The position numbers and the translations under genes were made by a program. From Saccoglossus kowalevskii (lineage: Eukaryota; Hemichordata; Enteropneusta; Harrimaniidae): DNA of 64,000 bases. The stretch covers positions 802,100 through 866,099 of the forward strand of contig NW_003119426.1 in NCBI RefSeq assembly GCF_000003605.2, in the 5' to 3' direction. Position 1 is the stretch's first letter; the number at the start of each line of letters is the position of its first letter. This document shows, piece by piece, positions 20,001-34,873 of the stretch. Under the pieces are notes generated by a model. That model saw only the letters and a list, made by a program, of their open reading frames with translations, was not told where the DNA came from and searched no databases.

Positions 20001-22757
20001 AGCTACAATCGTTCATTTATAACGCAACACGCTTTCGAATTCCGGGTGAACAAAACATATTGCGTACATGCAAAGACAATAGTATGTCTTTGGTACATGG
20101 GACTCATTTGAAATACGCAGTGCGACAACCGTTGCGATTCAATTATGTAAACTACGGAAATTCACTTATTGCACACAAAGATCCCACCGGCCCTGGCCAG
20201 AAGGGTTGATATTTGCAGATCGCAAAAGCAGTCCCTCTGGCAACCAACATACCCCCCCCCCCCTCGGTGTTGCAATCCAAACGCAACAATGAACCATGCC
20301 CGTGCTAAATTTAGGTTTTGAAGATTGTTTTCGTCTCTCTACGCGTAGCTGTGTTATTCAATGGTCTCTTTGCAAATGACATCAACGCTGATCGGACGAG
20401 AGGCGCAATAAGCATGCCGACAACGGAGAGTATCTTTGTCTGCATCAAGTGGTAGATGTCATCGATTTCAATACTGTAGGGGCAATCTCTGACACGGTGT
20501 CGAACTAGTCTATAAAAAGACTAACAACAACTATACCCATTAGATTGTCAGAAGTAGAACTCGTCGCCATTTCGCCGTTGAGTTGACAACAGAACATGTG
20601 TTTGCATATAAGCTTCGACATTAAACAAACAACATTCCAGATCGAGATGTATCTAGTAGCTTTCAGAACAAAAACAAAACACAGCAGCTGTTTCTTGATA
20701 AAGTGTGGGAGTTCGTTTCTTTAAAAAACAGTGAAATAATCTTTGACGTTTCTCGTTAGCCATTCATGTATGCCATCGGATTACGACGTTGCCTGGTTAC
20801 GATCAGACGCGCCCGTAGCTGAGGCATTAGGGCGCATTGCATACACCGACAAGATCAGCTACAGCAACCACCACACAACGGAAGCTGGGGCGAGTTATGT
20901 GAAAACAAGGAATGACACTAAAAGGAAACGTTCAAAACCACAGTATACAAACCGTCGTATGATTGTTACATATCAATAAATTTCAGGGAAATCAATTCTC
21001 CAAAATAATTTGCATATTCTTTTACAAAACAATTGCACGTGTAGCGAGTCACTAGAGCGCACGTGCGCGCCAGGCGTGTATAACCTATAACCGAAAATTA
21101 TTTTATTTGTTTGATTTGGAATATCACCACCGCATAGAAAATACATTGCATTGTGATTGCCATGTTTAGTAGCGTTATCAACGAACATTGTTCAGGATCA
21201 TTGTAGTGCCCGGTGTCTCGGAATGTATCGCCCTCCTAGCAACACATCAATTTAAGACAATAAGGCCATAAAACGTTGATAGCTATTCTCAAACGATTCA
21301 AAGTTTGGAGCTATATTTATTTCTTACAAAATAACTGCTCCGAATAACTATCTCGTGGGCAATAACAAACATATGGAATATCAAAAACGACAACCAAACA
21401 ATTGCGGCCGCAAAATAGTGTGTTATTAGCATAAGCATAGGAAATGACGGTAAGATCACAGATATGCGTTTATGATATCGAAGTACAAATCGTAGCAATT
21501 CTCTTTGCCAGGGTACTCCGCGATACATCACTGAATGACTTAGCAAAAAAATGTGTTTTAGCTTAATTGGGAATGTGCATTGAATCTCCTGGCACGAACG
21601 GTCTTTAGAAAAAATACACAAAACAAGCGTCATTCTACCTACTTTCATTCACCTACACACAGTGGCGTGAATGCAACCATTTATTGTAAATGACCATCAC
21701 TAAAGCATTATTGGGCGACTGTCTTTATTCCATACCCAACATTTTTGGATGTCATGTTTGTATAATCTCAGTAAACATATCTCGACCCTGAGCTTCCTTG
21801 GTTCTTTTTTGAAGTGTGAATAACAAATCGGACAAACTTGGCACGAGGTGAATACAATGACGGGGTTTCTAGTGCAGAGACCGCCGTGAGTCTGTGTATT
21901 TATGCTCGATACGTGGTGAGAATCAATGGCGAGACTGCATGTTAGTATACTCACACTATTGTAAATCCTACGGAATAATTTATATCACTGTACAGTTTGT
22001 TCGACATTAATTAAACGCCAGCTTTAAAACTGGATGAGACGTTCTAAGACAGACCTTTTCACGCTCGATTTCAGTAACGATGCCATCCCACTATGTACTA
22101 GTACGTCGATTAGTCTGCTTAGATTGTCAATTTGGGACGATCAGAGCGAAAGAAAAGTAAATCGAGTACGAGGGATTACTTTTTAACGTATTTACTGTAC
22201 CAACTCCCTGGGGGACAAGTACTTGACGTTTCGTGAATGAGATTTTCGGTATTTGTTGTCGACAGTTGTATTGTAGAGTTTGGTGGGTGGTGATGGCTGC
22301 GGGCAGTGCATTTAATCTGCTGAGTATTACATGCAGTATTCTGTAGTTCCATTCAGACAACTATCTGTAAAACACCTCTAGTGACCGTAATAATTAAATC
22401 GCTGGCAACACACTCGCCGCGGCAAGCTTCAACCCCGGGCCCTCGCCGTAGCCTGTGCACACACTCATTCCCGTTCGACAATTTTTCCCTTAAAAATGCG
22501 AGGGTTAAGAAAGTGTGCATGATTATTTCAAATATCGTGGCGTGTTAGTGACGACTCCGTCGACAATGGCCAATTCGTTTTCGTTTGAACGGAGTATGTT
22601 GCCCGATGGATGGTAACATAGAAGATTTTTTTGTTTAATGTGACCTGACTGGGGTGTAAATTACAACTTTTTAAAGATGTGTGACCCAATAAATCAAAAT
22701 ATGTGTTTGGAATTACAATTAAACCGGAAAAAATATACCAACTACAGTAAAACCTAC

Positions 22758-23177
22758 TTTTTTTGCTGCTTCTATTCTCATTTGCTTGAATATGTCATTT
22801 CCTCCTCCTTCAGAGGGACGTTGCGGTTTGTTCGCCGTTATCGTAACCACCGATTGCTTTGGGCTGCCAGTGTCCTGAAAAACCACCGCCGATCCTTTCT
22901 GTTTGGCGACGTCGCTCATGATTTTAACCCGGGGAGTACCTATGCCCGGCAAGTTTGGCGTCAGTGTCGCTCGTCTAAGTGTCGATCTGTCGACCCGTGT
23001 TCGAGCGCTCAACTGGTGCGAGGCGGGCAGGATGTGGTATGCCGATCCCTTGCTCTGACGTCGGCGCTGGCTGCGTGGTGGTTCGTCCTCACAGTGGTCG
23101 TTCCGATAGTCTTTTGGGGTGGCTGATGCAGGCTGGTTAGTTTGTTTACCGCCACGTCGTTTCTTGTCACCACTCAT
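22758..23177 (-). CDS. CNBD2: Gene B short alternative first coding exon (140 residues)
   Basis: An open frame from ATG at 23177 (MSGDKKRRGG) to a GTAGGT donor at 22757, ending ...FKQMRIEAAKK in phase 0, which joins in frame to the shared exon ending at 17966. The predicted short isoform is 687 residues. The segment is basic, rich in Ser/Thr/Arg, with no recognised domain; GC content is higher than in the flanks, as in the other coding exons. It is unlikely to be an internal exon of the long form. The nearest upstream AG (GTAG before CAATAATG) would put the ATG frame out of phase with the phase-0 end of the long first exon. That points to a second promoter. An unrelated gene, or a fusion of the two exons by another splice site, remains possible. 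Confidence 0.65.
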
Positions 23178-26100
23178 TATTGCTACGTGATCGCTATCTC
23201 AAAGAACCATAATCGGTGACCCTTGAGGGGCGGAATAATTGAAGACATGAAGCCGTGACTATTTTCAAGACCCCGGAGGCAAAGAAATTGATGACAAAGA
23301 AGTGTTCGATTATAACACTTGTAAGAAAGTGAAATGTTGCCGACATTTATGGTGTACTTGGACCACAGATCTTGATACTCAAAAAATAGGCATAAATCGA
23401 ATGGATCACGTAAACTTAAAACGTGAAATGATGAAAGCAAAGGAAATGGCAGAGAAAGAAACGGAACATGAAAATGAACACAGATGAGGAATAGAAAGAT
23501 CACCATGGTAACCAGTTTCAGGCGAGGGGATGCGGCTGAATGAGAAGTTAATAGATATAGTGGCAATCATGAAGCTAGACATAGAGTTGGAATCGAACCT
23601 CAACAATAATTATGACGAACAGAAAGATTTACATACATCGACACGAGTTACCCCGGATTTTCAAAGACGCGCAACTCAGGGACAGTATACGCTAATGTAG
23701 CGGAAGCGTATTTCTACCGCTCTAATCAAGTCACAAACAGTGCTTAATGCGTTTCATTGCTGTATTTTTGTATTTTATTTTACAAAATCAATGCCGTAAG
23801 TGATGTTGTTCAAATAAAGGCAGTTCAATACCACGATGTGTATGTTGCAAACAATGAGCGGTCCAATAGGGGCTGGTTGGGCGCATTCATTGCGAGCGCC
23901 CAGGCGTTAAAACGCGACTCAAAGTACACGCTGTTTAAACATATTTACCGGAACTAAGAGTTAAAAAAAACATCCAGAACAAACTGACATTTTGACGACG
24001 ACAGGACCAAAAATGAGATGCTTTCAAACACTCACAATTTGAAGTGTGTGTACATATATTATTTAGAGGCCTAATAACGGTATAGATAAAGATATCGGCG
24101 CCTGGGATGTCTTTTGCTATAACAACACAAGATAGTGATATAACGGACGACATCACTTAAACATTCACTGTTTTGCTTTCGAATTCATATAAACTGGCGA
24201 ATGCTTACAAATTTCCAACAAACGGATTTAATATTTGTCAATTTCACGGAGTCACTTTGCAAATCGGTCAGCGAACGAAACACGTGTTGCACATTGATCA
24301 CAGTTCAAAACAGGTACGATTTTTTTTTTCAAATCATAGTAGAGCTATTTAGAGACTGTAACTGTTATTTATTGTACTGTTACAAATCAGTATGTTTACA
24401 GATAATGGAGATGACGGTGATCAACATGCGTATGTGTAAACAGACACCCTCCTCTTATCTGTAACAGCTTAGTTACCGGGCAACACCTCTTTAACATTTG
24501 GAAACACCGATTTGTTTGTCGTTTTTGGATTATTGAAATGTCAAAGATGTATCCTGTGTTGATGAAATTGTCTGGTCGAAGTGTGAACTCTGACGATAAA
24601 AGTGGGCTTCGCGAAGTTATCGTGATGTGAACATAAATATATGCAATAAAGCGCTTTAGGTGGATGTAACGTATTGATTTACGCACGATAGATTATGATT
24701 TGCCATAAAATAAAACGTTGTTTCGCGGCGCATTAGATGGAATTGAAATAACGGGCTGCTCATGCGCGTTGAATTACCGTGAAAACCTCACAAGGTTAAA
24801 TAAGTATACAATACATTAATTCGAACCACATTACTTTCCTCGAAAAAACAGTGTAATGTTTTTGTCAATTAAGTTGAAACATTATACTATATTAAGATCC
24901 AGTGTAGTTTTACTTGTATCTGAATTGACCGCGGTTAAGCAAAACTCTCATACATGTCTTAGAATTTTGAAAAATTAATAAAAGTTGAAGGCGATTTCTA
25001 ATCTCGTGTTCAGCGCTAATTGAACACCAGAGACCAGCGCGAGGCAGATCACACACTATCTGAACACTTTGATCCTGGAGGAAACGAGTTGTGCGTCTTA
25101 TTTTACTGGGTTACCTACAATTCACCTCAAACGATTCCACGCCTCGAAAGATGTGCAATCAACATACACGTAAAACTGAAGCACGCCCTCGGCCCGGGGC
25201 TACTCTTTGTCATTTCGTTAATGCATAACCAGTGGCAGCAATTGAACCTGTCACATCACGATTCAATCATAGTGGGTTAAATGATAAAACAAACCTGGGG
25301 TCGGTGTACGTTAGTATATTGCAAACTTTGATCATAGTTTGACCACCTTCATCTCGCTCGTATATATAGACATATTCGGTAGATGAAAAAAAAAACAATA
25401 TCCACCGATAAATGCCACACTAATTCTAGAATATAGTACACCAATCTAAAACAAGCCGTGTTTCATGTGCGTGCCTTGATTGTAGCAGACGTTTAGGCCA
25501 CTGTTAGCAATCGATCATTATAAACTACAAACGATCATAAAACAAAGTCTTTATTTTGTATTTAGGACTTTCGACTTGGCGATAAATACTGATTGCAACT
25601 GTCACAGATACGTGTATGGATAATGTTTACCAGTATGTTTCGTCGTTTCCATAGTTACGTCAAAACAGCGCCGTACGTCTCTTGATTTATAATCAGTAAC
25701 GAAGTGAAGTCTAAGATCAGACGACTGTTTAAGTGCGCCCTGTTTACTCAAGCTCGTTTGGCTGACAACAACGTTTCCACGGCCCCAAGCTCATTTACCG
25801 CTATTAATTATGTTGAAGAACTTGATATTTCCCATACCTCAGACAACTATACGAGGCAAAATATGTTATGTGGGTGAAAGATTACGTAACGAGTTCTCCG
25901 TCGCCTTTAATGGGTGTGCCATATTAGGAGTACCGTAAATATCACAATCACTTGCCAAGATGTTTAAAGTTAAAATAGTTCAGAGTTTTACTGCACATAT
26001 CTGAAGGATGTTTGTAAATTAAAGTCATGATGGGTATTCCGTTCCGAGGTCGCTGCTATCGCTGTTAAGCTCGTAGACGCTATAAATGTATCGGGTCGCT

Positions 26101-29100
26101 AAGCACTGCAAGTGTCGGGTTCACGGGAGCGTATAAATACCGCCACCACGCGACAGGACCGATGCGGTGATAAAAATCATAAACAGTTTCCATCTGTGAA
26201 CACGTAATGTTTTGCAACCAACCACTTGAACACGTATAGTTGAAGAACACGTGAGCTGGCAGCTGAGAAACATATCACCTAGCAAATACATGTACATTCG
26301 AAACATCCAGTGACGGATAAAACAAGCTAAATTACAAATGTCCACAAAGGGGAAACTGACAATCCCGTGGATTGCACAAAGGAATCATGGGACACTATCT
26401 ACGCATGCCCGATTTACCTCCCTGTCTATGCAAATTTGTTCTTTAAAAGTAACATTCTTTACGGACGAGTAACAAATATATCGAATTGCTAACACACATC
26501 AAAGCCCGCCACAGATCACTCTTCACGATGCGACGCGACTCTCAGGCTCACAATCGAGGCAAAATCTTGTGAATGTCACGACTAACGCCGAGGAGTGCAG
26601 CGCCATCGGACGGACGATGGTATGACGTCCGGTTTCAAATCCCGCTCTCGAAGCGCGACGCGACTAGCATATCATACTCGTAACATGTCCCATGCGCCTT
26701 TGCGGTGCAGGCAACCAGCACAAAAACCGGGAAAACCTATAGAACACGACGAGTCGCGAAGACCACCGTTTTACTTAGGTTTTACCATGTCTAGATTTTA
26801 AGCTATTGTGTTATTATTTACCTAACGAGTAATACATCATCTAATCAGCTGTGGACAGACGTTCACACGTCATGTGCGAACTTTAACCTTTGACTCGTAT
26901 ATATAGATAAACACAATTCAATATTTATGGACTTTTTTTTTTGATTCCGTCAGAGTTTATCTGTAATTATACATTCTACCTGTGTTTATGAAGTACGACA
27001 ACAAGTTGACGAAACATCTGTTAACCTCATTTAGATTGCCCAAAGAAGTTGGTATTTTCAACCGCATGACCTTTGAGCCTTTTATTATCTCTCCTAATCG
27101 ATTTAACTGTCAAATTCACGCCCTTTTTTGGACAAACTTCAACAAATAATAAAAAATTATAGCCGTTCGACATGACCTCCCTCTACACTACTCGAGAATT
27201 GTTATCTATATCATGGGGGTACTAGTTTATATCCACGTAAAATATGAGTGGTTTTATTGAGGTAGCGTAATTGTGGCTGTGTCTCAAATAAATTATTTTC
27301 AGTCAGACTGAGTGGGACATTATTGAACAAAATGAAAACAACCCACGGCAGTGAGAACAGACAGGAAGGGATTTTTAATCTTTCAAATTAAGCAGTGAGA
27401 CTAATTTAACCAATTAGTTCCTTTTGTTATTTCGTCACGTAAAACAGAATTCAAATGCAATTATCTCCAGTATTGTAAATATTTTTTGATATCGATTTAG
27501 CTCTGATGTATAATTGTTCTGCTAACCGGGTAGACGAATAGCTGTTTCTTTATATTATTATACATGTAACAATACCGGTAATATAGTTTCTGTACATTGT
27601 GTATAACTTGACAAATATATCGAAATATTAAGATGTACGTACGTACACACAAATGTACGTTGCGTTTGCACTGCAACATCAAAGAATCAAAACGCAGATC
27701 ACCTATGCGTTTGTTTTATTTCCATCATTCAAGATTCGGGAAGAATACAACAGGTACTTTTCCATAATGACAGGGAATACTAAAACATATTTTGCCGCTT
27801 AGTAGGGCATATCTCCGATTGGTCCAACACCGTTATTCGGGAGTGCCAACCGGTCACTATGCACCTGCCCAAAACGTAAACAATTTTGGATCACAGTGTT
27901 TCTGTCACGAACGTACATACCTTTTCTCGGATTATTTTTTCGTAACTGAATGCGACTTTCAAATTGCGATAAAACTCCGATACGGCTACTTGCCCTTTAG
28001 GTATAAACTATTTTCATGTCATTACTTTCGCATTTGTGGGATATTTTGTTTAAAATTTTAGACCAAATTTTCTATGAGCTATAACATTCGGTCTCGATCA
28101 AAACTTTGTAAAAATAAAGAAAATTTCGTAGGTTTAGACGGCAACAGCTTATGTGCGCGCTTAAATGGTAACCTTACGCGAAGGGAAACAGATCCGATTT
28201 ATGCAAATTATGCAAATTCAACTAATGTCATGTCATCAATTTAAATTACGGAACAACTTCCGTTAAAATATGAACAGCAATGATTCTTCATAACGGCCTC
28301 CGCACTACCGATAGTGTTATTTCCGTTAATTGGACCATATACACACATACATATATATATATCGGTTGTCATGGCAACACCAACTCCGAATTTTAATAAA
28401 CAATTTCTCAGCAATAATTTAATATCCGCTTTCGAATCGAAAGTAATGGTAGGTAGTACTCCCTGGGTTTTGAATAAACGTTTCCCCGATTGACAAAGCA
28501 GTACTTGCATATTCAAATAGGATAATCGGGAATGATATAAAATGTAACATTCTTATATAATATTTGAGTTGTTTTTAAAACTCTGAATTCCATGTAATTG
28601 ATTGATGTTGTACTAGATTAATGTTTGCTCCCTGCTATTGACAAGTTGATTCAATTTAAATTAACTTAAGTTAGAGTTGTGTGTTTGTCAGCATATGTAC
28701 GGAGTCGAGTTACTTGTGTAGGTAGTGGTAGTTTGTGATATCTACTAAACTCATCCAGTGATTGGAGGAGGTGTATCACGTGGTTGAAAAGGTGCCGATT
28801 TCGAGAATGCGCGTTTTACAACTTTTTTTTTTTATATTTGCAACAGGCCTTATCATATTATCTGCAGAAAACGTCGCTGCCGATTCATCATTACGTAAAT
28901 GCTGTCGAGCAAAGTACGCAGTGGCGTTCCATGGGACGATTGCCGAATGTATTGTTCATTTTTTATAGCGTATCCAACCGGTCACCGCCCTTACACCGAA
29001 AAGGGAAAAACTTTATGACCTGACGTGGATCGATCGTGGATTTTCACAGCTTGCTCCACACTTCCCTCAGAATACAAATTGTTTTCTACCAGATCGGAGT

Positions 29101-32100
29101 ATTGAACAGAACGTGTTGCGAAACAGCGAACTGCCTTGCATTTGATCATGTCATTTGATGGAAACTATATACATCAACCCTTTTATGAAGTGTGTGCGTT
29201 CTTATGGCCGATATGCGTGGAATACTATAATGTCTAATTATTCTGATTAAACTATAATATAACGAAAGCTCGTTAGTTTTAATCAATCGACCAGTTCACT
29301 GATATTGATACTTGGTAAAGTACTTTTAGTAAAGTGGTATTTAATATATTTGTTATGTGAAGGAATTTCTTGCCAGAACACTAATCGAGTTATTCAACAA
29401 TGCGTTTGTGCGGTGTATTCATTCTAGCGCAACTGGGCGGTACAAGTACCAATCCTAGAAGGTAAAGCTTAGTGTTAGGCGACCCCGCGACAGGTGAACT
29501 TGTTTTGAAACACTCGAAGTGCATGCCGGTGTCTCTGTTACAAAAAACGCCGATAAGTGGACCATTACTTTATCGCAACTTAATCCCCTTTAAATATAGT
29601 CAGATTTCCCAATCCCCTCGGGTTTATCATAAAACCTAGTTACGGCAACTAGCGGAGCGTGACACATCGAAAAAACAACGCGGTGGATTGTGTCGTTTTA
29701 TTGACTGACTTAACCACGGTAGTTACTTATAACATGCCTTATCATGGCGTCCTAAAGAGACAAACAAAACAATCACCTCCTTGCAACTATAGGCAGTCGA
29801 TGATGACGTACCCATGATTACAACTTTAAATACATAATGGCAGTTCATATCCACTGCAATTTATACTACACATGCCCGAATTTGTTACATATGTCAACAG
29901 ACACGATTTGCAGACCATCGGCGGGAAATAATCTCTGCAATATTGCGTTTGTCAACTTTGTACGTGTATATGTGTGTGATATAGTTAGTGGTTATGGAAA
30001 CGACCTGCTATATTACTCTACGCTGTACGCAGTGTGTTAATATTCGATTTAGCGGCGCTGGGTTTTATAATATTGTAATGCCAGGGGTACCCGTGTCGAT
30101 ATATGAACCATGTGAAAATACAGAGACTTGATAACATAAAAGGGGTGAAAACAAATACCTCAATCTACCCTCCTGGTTGTGATAGGGTGCTAATTAAAGC
30201 AACAATGGCCGATCACTTGAGATATGGTCGAACCAGCGTGGACCATCGGTCGTCGAGTTAGTGTTTCTGAGTTCTGTTACTAAATCCGTGTCGTCGCTGT
30301 ATCCGCGTGTAGTTTGTAAGACAGCCGGAGCTACCATTCCTTGTCCATTAAGGTTTGTGACTGTGTTTTTTTTTACGGCTCTCCCGTGTAGTTCATGGTG
30401 TAGTCTTGTCTCTTAGCTTGATTTATGTCGCTGTTTCATGTTGTAAAATCGATAACGTCGCTGGTTTCGCACACAAACGCGACACAAAACTATCAGCAGT
30501 CGCGTATTTGGAATATTTTAGACGAGGTATGGTATCCGCGGCGGCCGTGACTTGTGTAGTCACACGAGTAATCTGAGCTACGGCTGGTAGCACCCGAAAC
30601 GTGAACCGTAGAGCACCGGCAACAGGTGAGTATAGTGTAGAGGCGGTGTTTGTGAGCATTGAAACACTATACAAACGATAGAGTTGCAATAAATAAACAC
30701 ATACGTAACACTTACAATACAGGATAGGGGATTATAAAGTTAGTATTCTTGGGTGCATTATCGCCAGCACCTCGAAGTCAACTCTACCATACCGCCATAC
30801 CGTCCAACCACTGGCAGTTTTTTTTTATTCAACGGCCGCATACCCATACCCCATTTCCTCAGGGCGAAAAGCATTCAACAACCATGAATACGTTTCAATT
30901 GGCGAGAAGTTGGCAAATTCTAATAGACGTCTTACTAGTAATCTTTTGTTGATATCACAAGGTTTTGGTCGCCATGAGACACGGTGCACTATTTATAACA
31001 TGATATATTTTCCCTTCAGTATTCCCGTCAGACGCTTAAAGCGCCAACACTGCAGTTTTACCGATTAATGGGGACAATTCACAACAACACTTTTTCGGGA
31101 GTTATTTTTATCACTTTTAATAATGAATGCAAAATTTATCATCACATTTGACCAACAAGAAAACCATCTGTAGGCACATACTTGTACAGCTTCCCATTTA
31201 AAGTAACTAAACCCGCGATTTTAAGACACCGACCAATGGCCGACTATCGTGATACAATAATAGTAAGAGGGCGATCGTCCCAAGCTTCGACAACTGTTTT
31301 GACATGCGTGGGGGCGCGCATCTAGTACATCAATCATACGATACTTCTAAGAGACATGAAATGCGTGCATGCATGTATAAACTATACTAAAACATTTCGT
31401 TCTGTCGTTCAACCATATTACTTATATACACATTCCGACACTGTGTTGTGTTGGTACACGAACGGTTTGCTGACATGTTGACGAATGGAAGGGATACAAC
31501 AAGTGCTGGTACGCATGCGCGTATATACATAGTCGTCCAGAGCGCCCCGCGACCGGAAGGAGCGATTTATAAGAAGGTGCATTGAGTGGCATGATTTAAC
31601 ATGTTAATTAGTGAGTACAAGTCAACAATAAACAATAATTAATTGTCTAGTGTTACATTAGTGTGAAACAATGCCTAGATATCACGGAATAAGTTGCATC
31701 CATTGCGATAGTGAATTCTGTGTTAGATTCAAGAAAGTTAAGCCATAAATCGTATGAAAATGATTTATCGATTTATTATGTGGAATCATGGAGTCAATGT
31801 TGTAACATGACATATCATTCTGTATTTTTTAAAAAAAAATGAGTAAATGTTAATTTTTAGGCCAGTTTCATACACACTATTAAAAATAGAATATTTTATC
31901 ACTTTTTTAAAAAAACAAATTTTTGAAGAAAATCAGTAAAAGAAAAGAAAATTGAGATATGTTATATGTTAATTGTTCATGTTAGGGAGGTTTGGGCAGG
32001 ATTTGATGATTATATGTCATTTTCAACATTTTGTTAAAAAACAAGAGTAAAAAATATAATGGTGAAACTATTTTTGATATCTCAAAATTTGAATCGGATA

Positions 32101-32667
32101 TAAAAAAAAAGTCACATTTTATTATTTACATAAAATATTGTAAAATAATTTTTTAAAAAAATGACATATAATTAAGTGAGTTTCCAGGGTGAAAATAGTT
32201 TACCATTATATTCCCAATTAAATTTGAATTAAACTCGAACTTCCTTAGCTATGCGCAATGACCATGAAACAGTGGAACTGTACATCACCCACGGGTTGTT
32301 ATTCCCAGTGACGGTTATTTTAATCGGATTATTTTCTGACATTATTTCCCAGCACTGTGTTGAAAGCAACCCCCTCTACTTAGCGTTGGGTTACAAATTG
32401 ACGTCATTGCAATATGCTTGTTTGAAAAAAAACAAACAATAGTTCGTAAACAAGTCTTCTATTTTCTTTTCAAAATCACGACCGAAACTCCGCGAAAACG
32501 TTCATAAACTTGTGCACTTGATCATGAACACCTGTAGACGCTGTGGGACAGGGAACACACACGAACGCTATCGCTCCAATGAACATATGCACACATCGAA
32601 ACACACAATTAATACAAACAGTGAATAATGTCACATCAGTGGACCAATACACAAAAAACAACTAAAA
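23178..32667. other. Long gene B intron (or upstream region of the short form): no feature recognised
   Basis: About 9.5 kb with only short ORFs of no recognised family, mostly AT-rich. The 31800-32200 part is extremely AT-rich. No tRNA or exon with convincing borders was found; 33621-34873 and 18000-22757 are similar. Confidence 0.5.
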
Positions 32668-33620
32668 CATCCTATAGGATAGATAACACCACTACATGAC
32701 ATAGAATATACATATGTGATGTAGAATACCCATATCAACTATAAACATCCTATAGGATAGAGAACACCACTACATGACATAGAATATACATATGTGATGT
32801 AGAATACCCATATCAACTATAAACATCCTATAGGATAGAGGACACCACTACATGACATAGAATATACATATGTGATATAGAATACCCATGTCAACTAAAA
32901 CATCCTATAGGATAGATAACACCACTACATGACATAGAATATACATATGTGATGTAGAATACCCATATCAACTATAACCATCCTGTAGGATAGAGAACAG
33001 CACTACACGACATAGAATATACATATGTGATGTAGAATACCCATATCAACTAAAACATCCTATAGGATAGAGAACAGCACTACATGACATAGAATATACA
33101 TATGTGATGTAGAATACCCATATCAACTAAAACATCCTATAGGATAGAGAACACCACTACATGACATAGAATATACATATGTGATGTAGAATACCCATAT
33201 CAACTATAAATATCCTATAGGATAGAGAACACCACTACATGACATAGAATATACATATGTGATGTAGAATACCCATATCAACTAAAACATCCTATAGGAT
33301 AGAGAACACCACTACATGACATAGAATATACATATGTGATGTAGAATACCCATATCAACTAAAACACCCTATAGGATAGAGAACACCACTACATGACATA
33401 GAATATACATATGTGATGTAGAATACCCATATAAACTATAATCATCCTATAGGATAGAGAGCACCACTACATGACATAGAATATACATATGTGATGTAGA
33501 ATATCCATATCAACTATAATCATCCTGTAGGATAGAGAACAGCACTACATGACATAGAATATACATATGTAATGTAGAATACCCATATCAACTAAAACAC
33601 CCTATAGGATAGAGAACACC
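32668..33620 (+). repeat. 78-bp satellite, about 12 tandem copies
   Basis: Period 78 bp (for example starts at 32668 and 32746). Each unit holds two short palindromes, TCCTATAGGA and ACATATGT, and begins CATCCTATAGGATAGA. Copies differ by a few substitutions. Located in the long intron of gene B. Confidence 0.96.
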
Positions 33621-34873
33621 AATATTCTGTTCTTGTGAGATCTTCATTTCAAATACCGAAACGAAGCCAATTCTTACAATTTAAATATAATTCAATTTAT
33701 ATTACCAGAACATAGGATGACGTGTAACTTGGAAAAAAAGTTTATATATGCTGCATACAAAAAAATCACTTAAAATGTATGTTTTTTTACTTTGATATCA
33801 TCTGCCAACGGATACTCAAATTTTTTTAAAATAATCTGCGGTCGGGTTTTGGGAGGAAATAATTATGGCTATTAATACTGTTAATAATGTTCATATAAAC
33901 AGGAACCAACTCTAACAGATAGAGATCAAAATACGAAAATAAAAGCGTATGTCATTTATTTAAGTTATATAATTTATTTACCATTGTAGGCTCCGAGAAT
34001 TCGACGTTTTTAAAAGTATATTACTTGCGGGGCATTGGGATCTTGCGAAAATTACAGACGGTACAATGTATAACTCTGTATTCCAGTTAGAAATAATTGT
34101 TTTCCATTTTCCTTCAATGATTTTTGTTAGACTGTCACATAACACAGCGTAATTCAAATCTGCGGACTTTATATTAAATTAGGGCTAAATGCACATTTTG
34201 ATTGTAAATATCACCGTGACGTTATAATAAAATTATGACGAATACATCGCCAATAAAATCTGTCAGTAGATGACGCATGGTTTCTGTAACCTGCGATTGT
34301 TTGTGTCTGATCTTTTGCCCTAGAAATCAAACAACATCAGCCAATGTAAACACAAGAATAACTCAGTTAAGCCAGAATGCCCCAACTTCAACCCCCATAT
34401 TATCAGGTGTCACCGTGTACGCGGTTTTTGTTACACGTGTTAGGCTTACGTCGACGTCGATTGAGATAATGGTGTGTCACGGTTGCGTGACGTCTTAGTT
34501 TGATTATTGTTGTTGCTAGGTCACTCGTGTTCAACAACAACTACAGGCAAATTGCAGCCACAGCCGCAAAGTACTAGTAAAATGCAGGGCGTCCTCTAGT
34601 AGAACTTGAAGACCAGCGGCACGCCATGTTTTGTTGTGGTCTGCGTTCAATAAATCTGATAAAGATCAATAAAGATCTGATTAAAAAAAACAAGATTTGT
34701 TTTTGATCTTGAGATGTTTCATTCGGGTCGACCATAATGGAGGGGCGGTGGCTGAAAGATTTGTTGTAAAAAATGTGCATGCAATGTGTTACAGGGTCAA
34801 TTGTTGGCAACATTCTAGAAATTTAACATGAAAATGCGCTGACAATACAACGTGGAAACACATACTTCTACCA

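Noticed and set aside
19805-20209. 134-residue plus-strand ORF
   Set aside because: Lies over a degenerate tandem repeat; the composition follows the repeat and no domain is seen.
26600-26680. tRNA-like B-box (GGTTTCAAATCCC), possible tRNA or SINE
   Set aside because: One base too long for a B-box, and no cloverleaf or A-box could be fitted.
28762-28968. ORF with a signal-peptide-like stretch (MRVLQLFFFIFATG) and four later cysteines
   Set aside because: The hydrophobic part comes largely from a T-run, there is no recognised family, and another frame is equally open.
32668-33620. CRISPR-like array
   Set aside because: Units are contiguous 78-bp satellite copies without unique spacers, in an intron of an animal gene.
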